Shown here: piece after piece, positions 47,039 to 55,103 of the stretch
Position numbering within the stretch: position 1 is the first letter of the stretch
Layout: each line of letters starts with the position of its first letter
Origin: Aureimonas ureilytica
GTDB lineage: Bacteria > Pseudomonadota > Alphaproteobacteria > Rhizobiales > Rhizobiaceae
DNA length: 64,000 bases
Reading direction: 5' to 3'
Assembly: GCF_001475935.1 (NCBI RefSeq)
Contig: NZ_LDQA01000038.1
Location: 1-64,000 of the forward strand
Position numbers and translations under genes: made by a program
The notes under the pieces: model-generated
What the model was told of the DNA's origin: nothing
The model's input: only the letters and a program-made list of their open reading frames with translations
Database searches by the model: none

Positions 47039-48876
47039 GGCGCGGGCTCCTGGCTTGCAGGTGTTGCAACGGGCAGCGTCAGTTCGAACAAGGCTCCGCC
47101 TCCCTCCAGGTTTCGCGCCTCGATCCAGCCGCCGTGACCTTCCACGATCGCAAACACCGTCGCAAGGCCGAGCCCGGTGCCATGGGCCTTGGTGGTCATG
47201 AACGGGTCGAAGATCCGCTCCAGAAGCGCTGGCGGAATGCCGGGGCCGGTGTCGCGAAACAGGAAGGACAGGTTGCCGGCCTTGGGCGGCGCGATCTCGA
47301 TGAAGAGCGACCCGCCGCCTTCGCCCATCGCATCCAGCGCGTTGAGCACGAGGTTGAGAAAGGCCTGCGCCATCTGGTCGAGATCGACGGTCAGAAGCGC
47401 TCCGCCCGATGCATCCTTCACGTCCAGCGCGACGCCGCGCCGGGCGATCTCGTCGCCGCACAGGCCCAGCACGCGCTCCAGAAGGCTGGCCGCCGTGACG
47501 GTGCTCGTGCGCTGGGCGGGGCGGGCGAAGACGAGGAAGTCGCGGATCAACTGGTCGATGCGCCGAACCTCGTCCGCGACATAGCCGAGGCGCCGGCGGT
47601 CGGCCTCGGTGAGGTCGGGCTTGCGCCCGACAAGCTCGGCCGTGGTCTTGATGATGCCCAAGGGATTGCGCACTTCATGCGCGAAGCCGGCCGCGACCTC
47701 GCCGAGCGTCGCGAAGCGCTCCTTGCGGCGCAGGCGCGCCTGTAGCTGGCGATAGTCCTGCAACTGCGCCGACATGGCGTTGAAGGCGATCATCAGCCGG
47801 TCCAGCTCGTCATGGCCCTCGACGGGCATTTCCTGCGTGAAGTCGCCGGCCGCGACCGCCGAAACGCCCTTGGCGAGCCGTTCCACCCGCCGCGTCACGA
47901 GGCTGGACAGGGCGATGCCGGCAACGACGGCCAGCCCCATGCCCGTGACGAAGATGATCCAGAGCAGGCGGTTCGACCCGGCGATCGGCGCGCCGTCGAG
48001 ATCGACGTCCAGCGCGCAGGCGACGACGCCGACGAGCTTGGCACCGTTGCGCACGGGCAGGAGGATGCCGATCGACGCGCCCTGATCGATCCCGTCCTGT
48101 TCGAGATAGGAGCCGCGCGGCAAGTCGGCGAGTTCGGCCAGCACCTCAGCGCTCGGCGCCGCGCCGACCGTCTTGGATGAGGACGAATAGACCTGGCGAT
48201 ACGTGCCGCCGATCGGGTAATAGAGGGTCATGTCGAGCGAGCCGATCGTCTCGATGTCCTGAATGAAGGACGCATCGAGAAAGGCTCCGGCGAAGACATG
48301 CACCGGGCCGGTGGAGGTCTCCACCGTCCGCTCGTGGCCGGTCATCATCAGGACCTTGCCGCCGCCGCGATAGAGATAGACCTCCGTGCCCTGCTCGAAG
48401 GGCAGGCGTTCCAGCCGGTCCACCGGCAGGTTGGAATAGATCAGCCGCCCGTCCGGCTCGCGCAGCGTCAGGAGGTCGAAGCCGAGTGCGCCCATGAAGG
48501 CGGCCTGTTTGGGGCCGGGGGGCGGAAGCTGCTCGCCCGAGCGAACCTTGGCGGCGATACGATCGACCCGGTGCAGCATCTCCGGCGCACCCATGGCGAG
48601 CCCGATTTCCTCGCCGCCGCGCTTCACGCTCGCCAGAAAGAAGCGTCCGATCTGGAAGAGCCAGGATTGCACATTGTCGGTGTAGGTGGCCGACACCACG
48701 GAGGCGGCGATCTGCGAGGTGATCAGCATCGGCACGACGCTGACCGCGACCAGCGCGGCCACGATCTTCCAGCGAATGGAATTGCGCCAGACGCGTCGCA
48801 GACGATCGAGGAGCGGCTCCCGCCGGCCCACCGCCTGATCGCTGTCCCGTTTCGCTTCCCCCTCGCTCTCGCTCAC
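47035..48876 (-). CDS. Sensor histidine kinase partner of the NtrC-type regulator
   Basis: A 613-residue membrane kinase. Membrane helices at about 37-59 and 304-326 bracket a 240-residue periplasmic sensor of probable Cache type. HAMP follows at 327-380, then the H-box with H400 in GFAHEVRNPLG, and the N, G1 and G2 boxes (NLVLNALDAMGEGG, DTGPGIP, GTGLGLATV). The ligand is unknown. GTG at 48876 is chosen because it overlaps the preceding stop (GTGA); the frame extends further upstream only through another gene. Confidence 0.92.
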   Translation of the reverse strand: MSESEGEAKRDSDQAVGRREPLLDRLRRVWRNSIRWKIVAALVAVSVVPMLITSQIAASVVSATYTDNVQSWLFQIGRFFLASVKRGGEEIGLAMGAPEMLHRVDRIAAKVRSGEQLPPPGPKQAAFMGALGFDLLTLREPDGRLIYSNLPVDRLERLPFEQGTEVYLYRGGGKVLMMTGHERTVETSTGPVHVFAGAFLDASFIQDIETIGSLDMTLYYPIGGTYRQVYSSSSKTVGAAPSAEVLAELADLPRGSYLEQDGIDQGASIGILLPVRNGAKLVGVVACALDVDLDGAPIAGSNRLLWIIFVTGMGLAVVAGIALSSLVTRRVERLAKGVSAVAAGDFTQEMPVEGHDELDRLMIAFNAMSAQLQDYRQLQARLRRKERFATLGEVAAGFAHEVRNPLGIIKTTAELVGRKPDLTEADRRRLGYVADEVRRIDQLIRDFLVFARPAQRTSTVTAASLLERVLGLCGDEIARRGVALDVKDASGGALLTVDLDQMAQAFLNLVLNALDAMGEGGGSLFIEIAPPKAGNLSFLFRDTGPGIPPALLERIFDPFMTTKAHGTGLGLATVFAIVEGHGGWIEARNLEGGGALFELTLPVATPASQEPAP

Positions 48877-49277
48877 CCCTCGTCGTTCCGCATCAGCGCC
48901 AGGCCGGAGAGAATGAGCGTGAGGCCGACGATCCGCCAGGTATCCAAGACCTCGCCGAACAGGAACACCGAGGCGGCGACCACCGCGACGGCGACGAGCG
49001 AGCTCATCGGAAAGCCGCGCGACAGGGGCATCCGGTCGAGGATCACCATCCAAGCAACGAACGAGCCGATATAGCCGAGCGCGCCGACCCAGACCCAGGG
49101 CTCCACCAAGGCCGCCGCCACGAAAGCCCGGCCGAGCGGCAGGCCCGCCAAAGCCTCGCCGCCCGCCTTCAGCGCCGCCTGCGCGGCGGTTTCGAACAGG
49201 ATCAGCGCGACCCAGGCGAGAACGCGGGGGATGCGCGACGGCGCACGCCCGACAAGGATGGCACCGTTCGCGCTCAC
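48873..49277 (-). CDS. Small four-helix transporter, EamA/SMR-like (second of a pair)
   Basis: A 134-residue membrane protein with four predicted helices, half the size of ordinary EamA transporters. Helix 1 carries an acidic residue in ILFETAAQAALKAG, the place of the essential Glu of SMR pumps. Size and layout resemble ArnE/ArnF, which flip lipid-linked aminoarabinose as a heterodimer. A second such gene lies three genes upstream in the same operon, so a heterodimer is likely. It overlaps its neighbours by four bases on both sides. Confidence 0.82.
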   Translation of the reverse strand: MSANGAILVGRAPSRIPRVLAWVALILFETAAQAALKAGGEALAGLPLGRAFVAAALVEPWVWVGALGYIGSFVAWMVILDRMPLSRGFPMSSLVAVAVVAASVFLFGEVLDTWRIVGLTLILSGLALMRNDEG

Positions 49278-50410
49278 GCCGGTTCGCCCGCGAAATCGGC
49301 AATCGCCGGGTCGAACCGGTCGAGCCTGACGACGCGCGCCACCTGCAACAGGACTTTATTCACCAGCGCGTTGCGGTGGCGGAAATATTGCCCGTTGGGC
49401 GACAGGCGGCAGCCGAGCCGAAGCTTCGGGCCATAGAAGGCCTGCCCGCTCTGATAGACGGGAACTCCGTTCTCGATGCACCAGGCGACGTTGACCATCC
49501 AGCTGTTGAAGTAGAAATTGAAATCCCGCGACACGGCGTAGTCCATGCCGATATACTTGTCGATCAGGCGCTCGGGGGTTTCGATGACGAAATTGAAGCC
49601 GAACAGCCGCTCTCCATGGAAATAGAGAATGATCGCGGCCCCCTCGCCGAGATGGCGCAGCATGGAGGGGAAATAGTCGCGCGGCAGATGCTCGAACTGC
49701 AACTCGCTGTTTTCGACCGTCTGGCAGTAGAGCGCGTAGACCTCGTCGGCGACGTCGTCGATATTGCGCCGCCGCTCGACGCGCACGTCCGCGAAGGCCT
49801 TGGCCTTGCGGCGCAGGTCCTTGCGCATGTTGCGCCCCAGCGTGGCGAGATAGGCGTCGACGCTTGCGTAGGGCAGGTCGAGGCTGGCGGTCGGCAGGCC
49901 GGGCAGGAGCGCGAAGCCCGAGCTTTCGGCAATCGGCTCCCAGAGACCCCGATCCTTTTCCGCCGCGTCCTTGACGGCGAAGAGCCCGTATCCACGCTGG
50001 GCGGCTTCGGCGCGGGTCAGCGTCACAAGCTCCTGCAGAAGCGCGGGACGTCGGCCTGCGGGCACCGAGGGCGCGAAGCCGACATGGCAGATTTCCGCGA
50101 CGGGTGAGCCGAGCGCGAAAAGATTGAGTTCCATCAGAAACGGAACGATCCGGTGAAGCCGGTCGCTGATCTTGCGCAGCGGGCCTTGCAAGGTCGTATC
50201 CAGCCGGTATCGCGTGCCGAAGGCCGGCACGATGGCGAGCGGCCCGGAAGCGTCGGAGAGGACGGCATAGAACCACGTGAAGCCCGGCGGACCGGCGGCC
50301 TCGCAGGCGCGGTAGAAGTCGAAATTCTCCGGCTCGCCGGCAAAGCAAAGCTCCCAAGCCTCGCGCCCGATCGCGTCGACGCTCGGATGGAGGGTCAGGC
50401 GCGCGCTCAT
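49274..50410 (-). CDS. FemAB-like / GNAT-fold acyltransferase
   Basis: A 378-residue cytoplasmic protein of the peptidoglycan biosynthesis/recognition (FemAB-related GNAT) superfamily. The C-terminal half contains the typical LYFHGERLFGFNFVIETPE and DKYIGMDYAVSRDFNFYF strands and YQSGQAFYGPKLRLGC. Such proteins transfer an acyl or aminoacyl group to an amine. The acceptor is unknown. It overlaps the hydrolase gene upstream and the small transporter downstream by four bases. Confidence 0.78.
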   Translation of the reverse strand: MSARLTLHPSVDAIGREAWELCFAGEPENFDFYRACEAAGPPGFTWFYAVLSDASGPLAIVPAFGTRYRLDTTLQGPLRKISDRLHRIVPFLMELNLFALGSPVAEICHVGFAPSVPAGRRPALLQELVTLTRAEAAQRGYGLFAVKDAAEKDRGLWEPIAESSGFALLPGLPTASLDLPYASVDAYLATLGRNMRKDLRRKAKAFADVRVERRRNIDDVADEVYALYCQTVENSELQFEHLPRDYFPSMLRHLGEGAAIILYFHGERLFGFNFVIETPERLIDKYIGMDYAVSRDFNFYFNSWMVNVAWCIENGVPVYQSGQAFYGPKLRLGCRLSPNGQYFRHRNALVNKVLLQVARVVRLDRFDPAIADFAGEPA

Positions 50411-51270
50411 GCCGACAGGCTCTCCATGACGCGGGACACTTCGGTCGGCGCGCCGAGCCGGCGCATGAAATCGACCGAGACATCGGCCACGCGGTCGCGC
50501 TCCCGATCCACCGTGATCATGTGATAGCTGTCGTGCAGGAATTCGACCTCGGTCGGCCCGGCGAGATGACGGCAGAGATAGCCGGCATTGCGCGGGCTGC
50601 TCACATCGTCTTCGCTGGCCTGAAGGATCAGAGCCGGCACCGCGATTTCGGGCAGTCGCGCCTTCACGAAGCGGATCAGCTTCAGAAGCTCGTGCAAGCT
50701 CTGGCCCGGCGTGTCGAGAAGGCCGGCCTCGTCGCTCTGGCCCTTGGTCATGGCCGCGACGATCTTCTCGCGCAGCCGCTCGTCCTTCAGCCCGTAAGGA
50801 TAGCTTTCGCGAAAGCGATAGAAGCGCCCGAGACCGAGCGCCAGAAAGGGCGAAAGAAGAACGTTGGTCTTCGGGATGCTCCAGCCGTCGTAGAACAGCG
50901 TCGGCGAGTAGAGCAGCGTTCCGGCGATGCGGCTCCCGAGTTCGTGCGCAACCGCGAGCGACAGAACCGCACCCATGGACAGGCCGCCCACGAACACGCG
51001 TTCGTGTCGCAGCGCCAGCCGCTCGGCCGCCTCGCGCGCGGCGCGCGCCCAGTCGGTCCAGCGCGTGGCGATCAGGTCCGCTTCCGTCCCGCAATGGCCG
51101 GGCAGTTGCAGGCCGCAGACGGTGAAGCCCGCGCGGTGGATGCGGCGTGCCACGAGCTTCATCTCGGCCGGGGTGCCGCCCAGACCATGGATCAGGAGCA
51201 CGGCCGTGTCGCCGCCGGGCAGCAGAAAGCCTTCGCCGGGGAGGAGGGGTTCGTGAAGGGAAGCGTTCAT
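50407..51270 (-). CDS. Alpha/beta hydrolase, carboxylesterase type
   Basis: A 287-residue hydrolase with oxyanion segment LLIHGLGGTP at 26-34, nucleophile Ser98 in GLSMG, an acid residue in QASEDDV (D221/D222) and His250 in HDSYHMI. This is the carboxylesterase/monoacylglycerol-lipase group. No signal peptide. The acyl substrate is unknown; the operon suggests a thioester, ester or amide intermediate of the same pathway. Four-base overlaps on both sides. Confidence 0.87.
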   Translation of the reverse strand: MNASLHEPLLPGEGFLLPGGDTAVLLIHGLGGTPAEMKLVARRIHRAGFTVCGLQLPGHCGTEADLIATRWTDWARAAREAAERLALRHERVFVGGLSMGAVLSLAVAHELGSRIAGTLLYSPTLFYDGWSIPKTNVLLSPFLALGLGRFYRFRESYPYGLKDERLREKIVAAMTKGQSDEAGLLDTPGQSLHELLKLIRFVKARLPEIAVPALILQASEDDVSSPRNAGYLCRHLAGPTEVEFLHDSYHMITVDRERDRVADVSVDFMRRLGAPTEVSRVMESLSA

Positions 51271-51635
51271 GCGCTCATTCCAATGCAGGCCGCGCCGGCG
51301 GCGATCAGGAGAGTGGCGATCCAGCGACGCGGCGAGACCGCCTCGCGCAGAAACAGACGGCTGGCCAGAACCACGCCGACATAGGAGAGGGTCGCGATGG
51401 GGAAGGCGAGCGACAGGTCGAGACGCGACAGGACGAAGAGCCAGCAGCCGAACTCCACGGCATAGAGCGCGACGCCCCCCGCGATCGTGGGCGAGCCGAG
51501 AACACGGCGAATGAGGCCGCGCTCGGGCTGCGCTTGGCTCTCGTCGCCGTCCAAGCCAAGCTTGAAGAGAAGTTGGCCGCCGACATCCAGCAGGATGGTG
51601 AGGCCCAGCGCGACGGGCGCGGCGAGACCGCTCAT
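51267..51635 (-). CDS. Small four-helix transporter, EamA/SMR-like (first of a pair)
   Basis: A 122-residue membrane protein with four helices and the ArnE-like opening GLTILLDVGGQLLFKLGL. The third helix region LSRLDLSLAFPIATLSYVG is typical of small DMT proteins. An Asp replaces the SMR Glu in helix 1. It probably pairs with the 134-residue protein of the same operon to move a small or lipid-linked product across the inner membrane. Overlaps the upstream gene by four bases. Confidence 0.83.
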   Translation of the reverse strand: MSGLAAPVALGLTILLDVGGQLLFKLGLDGDESQAQPERGLIRRVLGSPTIAGGVALYAVEFGCWLFVLSRLDLSLAFPIATLSYVGVVLASRLFLREAVSPRRWIATLLIAAGAACIGMSA

Positions 51636-52567
51636 GCGAAGGCCTCCAGCGCATCCAGAAGAACGGCATTGGTGCGCGCGTTGCGGCGACGAGCGCCCTC
51701 CGCGCCGCCGGAAGGCTCCTTGCGCGGCTGGTCCATCCAGGCCTCGGCGAGCTTCATCGGATGGCGATGGTTCGCTGGCGCATAGTCGCCGCAGAGATCG
51801 GCGCCGACGATCTCGCAGCGCTCGCCCAGAAGCCGGATCGCTTCCACCACACGCCCGAGCGGCATTTCGCCCTGGTCCCAGTTGGTGGCGGCCTCGTCCG
51901 CCGCGAGCACGTCCTTGTCCACCGTGATCCAGATCTGACGGGTCGGCAGCGTCTCGATTAGCCGCGCCATGAAGGCGCGGAAGTTTTCTTCCGCCAGATT
52001 GCGCCAGAGAATGAGGCCGTTGCGGCAATGATGGCCCTCCCCATCCGCCACCTCGCGGCGCGTCAGCGTCGGCGGGCGGTTCCAGGCGAAGACCTGAAGC
52101 CGCGCGTTCGACAGGGCGGTGAGATTGGCGCCCTTGCGGTCGGGCCGATTGAGATCGTCCGCGCAGGGTCCGAGCGTCACGACGCGGCGCACATGATCCT
52201 GCGCCAGCGCCATATTCACCCACCCGCCGCAATGGCGCGCGGGGAAACAGCGACACCAGTCCGGGTGATTGTCGAAATGGATCACCGTCAGCGGCCCCGG
52301 CGCGCGCGCGATGAGGGCAGCCGAAACATGATGATAGTCGCCCGAGCCGATCATGGTCAGGAACGGCGCGCCGCTCGCCGCCTCATCCTCGGCCAGCGCC
52401 CTCTCCAGCCGCTGCCAGTCGCGCCCCGACGACCACAGGCGCAGCGCGGGTCCTAGGCCGGACAGGTCGAGACGCCGCGCCCGCCCGTCGGCCAAGCGCT
52501 CGCGCACCGGCTCCTGATCGGGCAGGCTGGCGTCGAGGTCGAGAATGCGCAGGCGCTGGCGGGACAT
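51632..52567 (-). CDS. Ureohydrolase (arginase)-fold protein of unknown substrate
   Basis: A 311-residue protein with a recognisable but divergent ureohydrolase core. Metal-ligand segments read GSGDYHH (ordinary: GGDH), HFDNHPDWC (D-x-H-x-D kept) and ITVDKDVL (D-x-D kept, but the following S-L-D-P block is missing). The specificity loops of arginase and agmatinase are not recognisable. It may hydrolyse an amidine or amide, or bind metal for another reaction. The start overlaps the stop of the phosphatase gene by one base. Confidence 0.75.
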   Translation of the reverse strand: MSRQRLRILDLDASLPDQEPVRERLADGRARRLDLSGLGPALRLWSSGRDWQRLERALAEDEAASGAPFLTMIGSGDYHHVSAALIARAPGPLTVIHFDNHPDWCRCFPARHCGGWVNMALAQDHVRRVVTLGPCADDLNRPDRKGANLTALSNARLQVFAWNRPPTLTRREVADGEGHHCRNGLILWRNLAEENFRAFMARLIETLPTRQIWITVDKDVLAADEAATNWDQGEMPLGRVVEAIRLLGERCEIVGADLCGDYAPANHRHPMKLAEAWMDQPRKEPSGGAEGARRRNARTNAVLLDALEAFA

Positions 52568-53241
52568 CAGGCGGCCACCGTGCGCCGGGGTGCCTCGGCG
52601 GCGAGAAGCGCCACGATGGCGGGAAGCTCGGCGGTGAGTTCGCAGAACTCGCCGAACGCGACATGCCGGCGGCCGATCTCGGCGCAATGCGCGGCCAGCG
52701 CGCCCTTGGCAAGAACGAGATCGACCGCGCCGCTGCCGCAGAAATCCGAACGCCCGTCGCCGATCAGAAGGCTGGGCGCGGCGGGCAGGGCGCCCGCGAC
52801 CGCGCATTTGCAGGTTCCGGCGGGGCAGCCCGAGGCCGCGTGCGGATGCTCCAGCCGGTAGGAGCGCGCGCCGGTTACCACGAGCCGGTTGGCGCGCAGC
52901 GCCAGCCCGCGCACGCCATGGCGCGCCAGAACCCGGCGAATGGCATAGTCGATCCCGTCGCTGACCACCGTCACCCGCGCGCCCAGCCCCTGCGCGGCAT
53001 GGAGAAAGGCGGGAAAGCCGGGATCGATCTCGACCTGATCGAGCGCGGCGTCCAGTTCGGCAGGCGAAGCGTCGATGAACTCGACCTGGCGTGCCATGCA
53101 CTCGGCCGAGCCGATCTCGCCGCGCGTCCAGGCATCCTCCAGCGCCTCCCAGCCCGGCCGAGCCAGCGTTTCCAGAAGATGATCGGTCACGTCGGAGCGC
53201 GAGATCGTCCCGTCGAAGTCGCAGAGAATGTCGAAGGCCAT
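52567..53241 (-). CDS. HAD-IB phosphatase, MtnX-like
   Basis: A 224-residue phosphatase of the HAD superfamily. Motif I is LCDFDGTISRSDVTD with the two catalytic Asp residues, motif II is in TVVSDG and motif IV is LLIGDGRSDFCG. A Cys-rich insert PAGTCKC is present near 140. The family covers phosphoserine phosphatase and MtnX-type enzymes; substrate unknown. ATG at 53241 follows AAGGA. It is the first gene of the eight-gene operon, 36 bp after the predicted sigma-54 start site. Confidence 0.87.
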   Translation of the reverse strand: MAFDILCDFDGTISRSDVTDHLLETLARPGWEALEDAWTRGEIGSAECMARQVEFIDASPAELDAALDQVEIDPGFPAFLHAAQGLGARVTVVSDGIDYAIRRVLARHGVRGLALRANRLVVTGARSYRLEHPHAASGCPAGTCKCAVAGALPAAPSLLIGDGRSDFCGSGAVDLVLAKGALAAHCAEIGRRHVAFGEFCELTAELPAIVALLAAEAPRRTVAA

Positions 53242-53287
53242 GGCCTGATCCTTGAGGCTCGGGCCAAAGGCCCCGTACAGCCTCCTG

Positions 53288-53303
53288 TGCAAGCCTCATG
53301 CCA
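53288..53303 (-). promoter_or_regulatory. Sigma-54 type promoter of the eight-gene operon
   Basis: Read on the minus strand the element is TGGCAT-GAGGC-TTGCA. It matches the consensus TGGCAC-N5-TTGCA at ten of eleven fixed positions, with GG and GC correctly spaced. Transcription would start near 53277, giving a leader of about 36 bases before the phosphatase ATG. Confidence 0.6.
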
Positions 53304-53367
53304 GACGCGCGCCCGCCGCTTTGCCCGAGCGCGCCGCGCGCGGCAGGATATGAAGCCAGCAGCCTCC

Positions 53368-53382
53368 CTCCAAATTTTGGAG
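53368..53382. promoter_or_regulatory. Palindrome 1 (candidate enhancer site of the NtrC-type regulator)
   Basis: CTCCAAA-T-TTTGGAG is a perfect inverted repeat. It shares CTCCAA-N3-TTGGAG with a second copy 92 bp away. Its centre is 98 bp upstream of the predicted minus-strand start and 211 bp upstream of the plus-strand start. Confidence 0.65.
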
Positions 53383-53459
53383 CCACCAACGGTCACCCCG
53401 GTTCGGCTTACGATCTCCTGAAGCTTAACGCCCTGTTATCCCTCTTCTTTTCCGATCTC

Positions 53460-53474
53460 CTCCAAAAGTTGGAG
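53460..53474. promoter_or_regulatory. Palindrome 2 (candidate enhancer site of the NtrC-type regulator)
   Basis: CTCCAAAAGTTGGAG repeats CTCCAA-N3-TTGGAG. Its centre is 119 bp upstream of the predicted plus-strand start and 190 bp upstream of the minus-strand start, both normal distances for an enhancer-binding protein. Confidence 0.65.
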
Positions 53475-53559
53475 CTTCCTCCCGGCTTTGGTGCCGGTTC
53501 GTGGCAGTTGCGGCCTAAGTGCATCGCGCCAGCGCGGCGGCACCGGGATTTCCGTCACT

Positions 53560-53575
53560 TGGCACGGCAGTTGCG
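53560..53575 (+). promoter_or_regulatory. Sigma-54 type promoter of the aminotransferase gene
   Basis: TGGCAC-GGCAG-TTGCG matches the -24/-12 consensus TGGCAC-N5-TTGCA/T except for the last base. The predicted start is near 53586, 80 bp before the TTG start codon. Confidence 0.65.
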
Positions 53576-53665
53576 TGAGGGGCCGCGACGAGGCTGGCCG
53601 CCCAACGGAAGAGTTGCGGCGAGCCAGCCGGGCCACCCGTGCCCGATCGCATCTGGAGAACCGCC

Positions 53666-55003
53666 TTGAACATCGCATCCTCCGCCCCGCGCACGACGCT
53701 CGAAAGCGCCCAACTCTTCGCCAGCGCGCGGGAGGTCATTCCCGGCGGCGTCAATTCCACGGCGCGGGCAACCTGGTCGGGCTGGGAGCCCTACCCGCTT
53801 TTCGTCCAGAGCGGGCAGGGCTCGCGCGTCACCGACGCCGACGGCCACACCTATATTGATTATCTCCTCGGCCTAGGCCCCATGATCCTCGGCCATCGCC
53901 CCAAGCGCGTGACGCAGGCCGTGGTGGATCAGATCCAGAATGTCGGCACAGTCTTCGCCCTTCCGGCGGCGGCGGAAGCCGATCTGGCGCGCAAGATCAT
54001 CGCGGCGGTGCCAAGCATCGACATGGTGCGCCTGTCCAACACGGGCACGGAAGGCGTCCTCTACGCCACGCGTCTCGCCCGCGCGTTCACGGGCCGGCGC
54101 AAGATCATCCGCTTCGAGGGCATGTATCACGGGTTTTCGGACGGCGTGTACTGGAGCAAGCATCCCAAGATCGAAACGGCGGGCTCCGACACGCGCCCCG
54201 TTCCGGTGCCGCAGGGTCCGGGCCTGCCCAAGGGGGTGGAAGAGAATCTCGTCATCCTGCCCTGGAACGACATCGAGGTGCTGCGTCAGGTCATCACTGA
54301 GCACGGCCATGAGATCGCGGCGGTTCTGACCGAGCCGATGATGTGCAACACGGGCTGCATCCTGCCGCTGCCGGGCTATCTGGAAGCCATGCGCGAGCTG
54401 ACGGAGAAGGCCGGCATTCTTCTGATCTTCGACGAGGTCATCACGGGCTTTCGCCTCGGCCTCGGCGGCGCGCAGCAGGTCTTCGGCATCACGCCCGACC
54501 TTTCCATCTTCGCCAAGGGTCTGGGCGGCGGCTTCCCCGTCGCGGCGGTCGGCGGACGGCGCGCCGTCATGGAACTGGTCTCGGACGGCACGGTCTCGCT
54601 CGCCGGCACCTACACCGCCAACGGCATCGCGGTCGCCGCCGCCAATGCCACGCTGGACGAACTGGCCGCGCCCGGCGCCTATGAGGCTCTCTACGCCGTG
54701 TCCGACCGCCTGCGCTTTGGCCTGGAGGACATCTTCGCCAAGAGCGGTCTTGCCGCCCATGTGGTCGGCCTCGGGCCGGTGCTTCAGGTCTGGTTCTCAG
54801 ACCGCCCGATCCACAATTACCGCGACGCGGAGCGCCATGCCGATCAGGACCTGTTCCGCCGCTGGTGGCTCGGCATGATCGAGCGCGGCATCCTGTTCCA
54901 CCCCGGCGCCTACGAAAACCTCTTCGTCTCCATGGCGCATACGGACACGGATATCGACCTCACCCTCGCCGCCGCGCGCGAGGTCGTGGCGACGCTGGCC
55001 TGA
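53666..55003 (+). CDS. Class III aminotransferase, glutamate-1-semialdehyde aminomutase-like
   Basis: A 445-residue PLP enzyme. It shows FASAREVIPGGVNSTAR, RLSNTGTEGVLYATRLARA, ILLIFDEVITGFR with D256 and the PLP lysine K284 in FAKGLGGGFP. It resembles HemL, but differs from it at many blocks and stands next to a sigma-54 operon, so a role outside haem synthesis is likely. TTG at 53666 follows GGAG at eight bases; GTG at 53639 is an alternative. It is divergent from the eight-gene operon and probably provides an amine intermediate. Confidence 0.88.
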   Translation: MNIASSAPRTTLESAQLFASAREVIPGGVNSTARATWSGWEPYPLFVQSGQGSRVTDADGHTYIDYLLGLGPMILGHRPKRVTQAVVDQIQNVGTVFALPAAAEADLARKIIAAVPSIDMVRLSNTGTEGVLYATRLARAFTGRRKIIRFEGMYHGFSDGVYWSKHPKIETAGSDTRPVPVPQGPGLPKGVEENLVILPWNDIEVLRQVITEHGHEIAAVLTEPMMCNTGCILPLPGYLEAMRELTEKAGILLIFDEVITGFRLGLGGAQQVFGITPDLSIFAKGLGGGFPVAAVGGRRAVMELVSDGTVSLAGTYTANGIAVAAANATLDELAAPGAYEALYAVSDRLRFGLEDIFAKSGLAAHVVGLGPVLQVWFSDRPIHNYRDAERHADQDLFRRWWLGMIERGILFHPGAYENLFVSMAHTDTDIDLTLAAAREVVATLA

Positions 55004-55103
55004 TCGCAAACCGGCGGCGTCTCAGGCGCCGCCGGCCTCTCGTGGCGCTTCACGACGCACATGGACCGTCTGCCTTGGCGCCTGATACCGAGCGGCTGAA
55101 TCT

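Noticed and set aside
48877-49302. N-terminal extension of the histidine kinase to 755 residues
   Set aside because: The extension overlaps the small transporter gene, is Arg/Gly-rich, and a GTGA overlap gives a better start at 48876.
53501-53511. A further TGGCAG followed by TTGC as a sigma-54 element
   Set aside because: TTGC follows directly without the five-base spacer, so GG and GC are wrongly spaced.
53666-55003. Aminotransferase as the haem-biosynthetic HemL
   Set aside because: The family fold fits, but the divergence at several blocks, TTG start, sigma-54 promoter and neighbourhood argue for a specialised enzyme.
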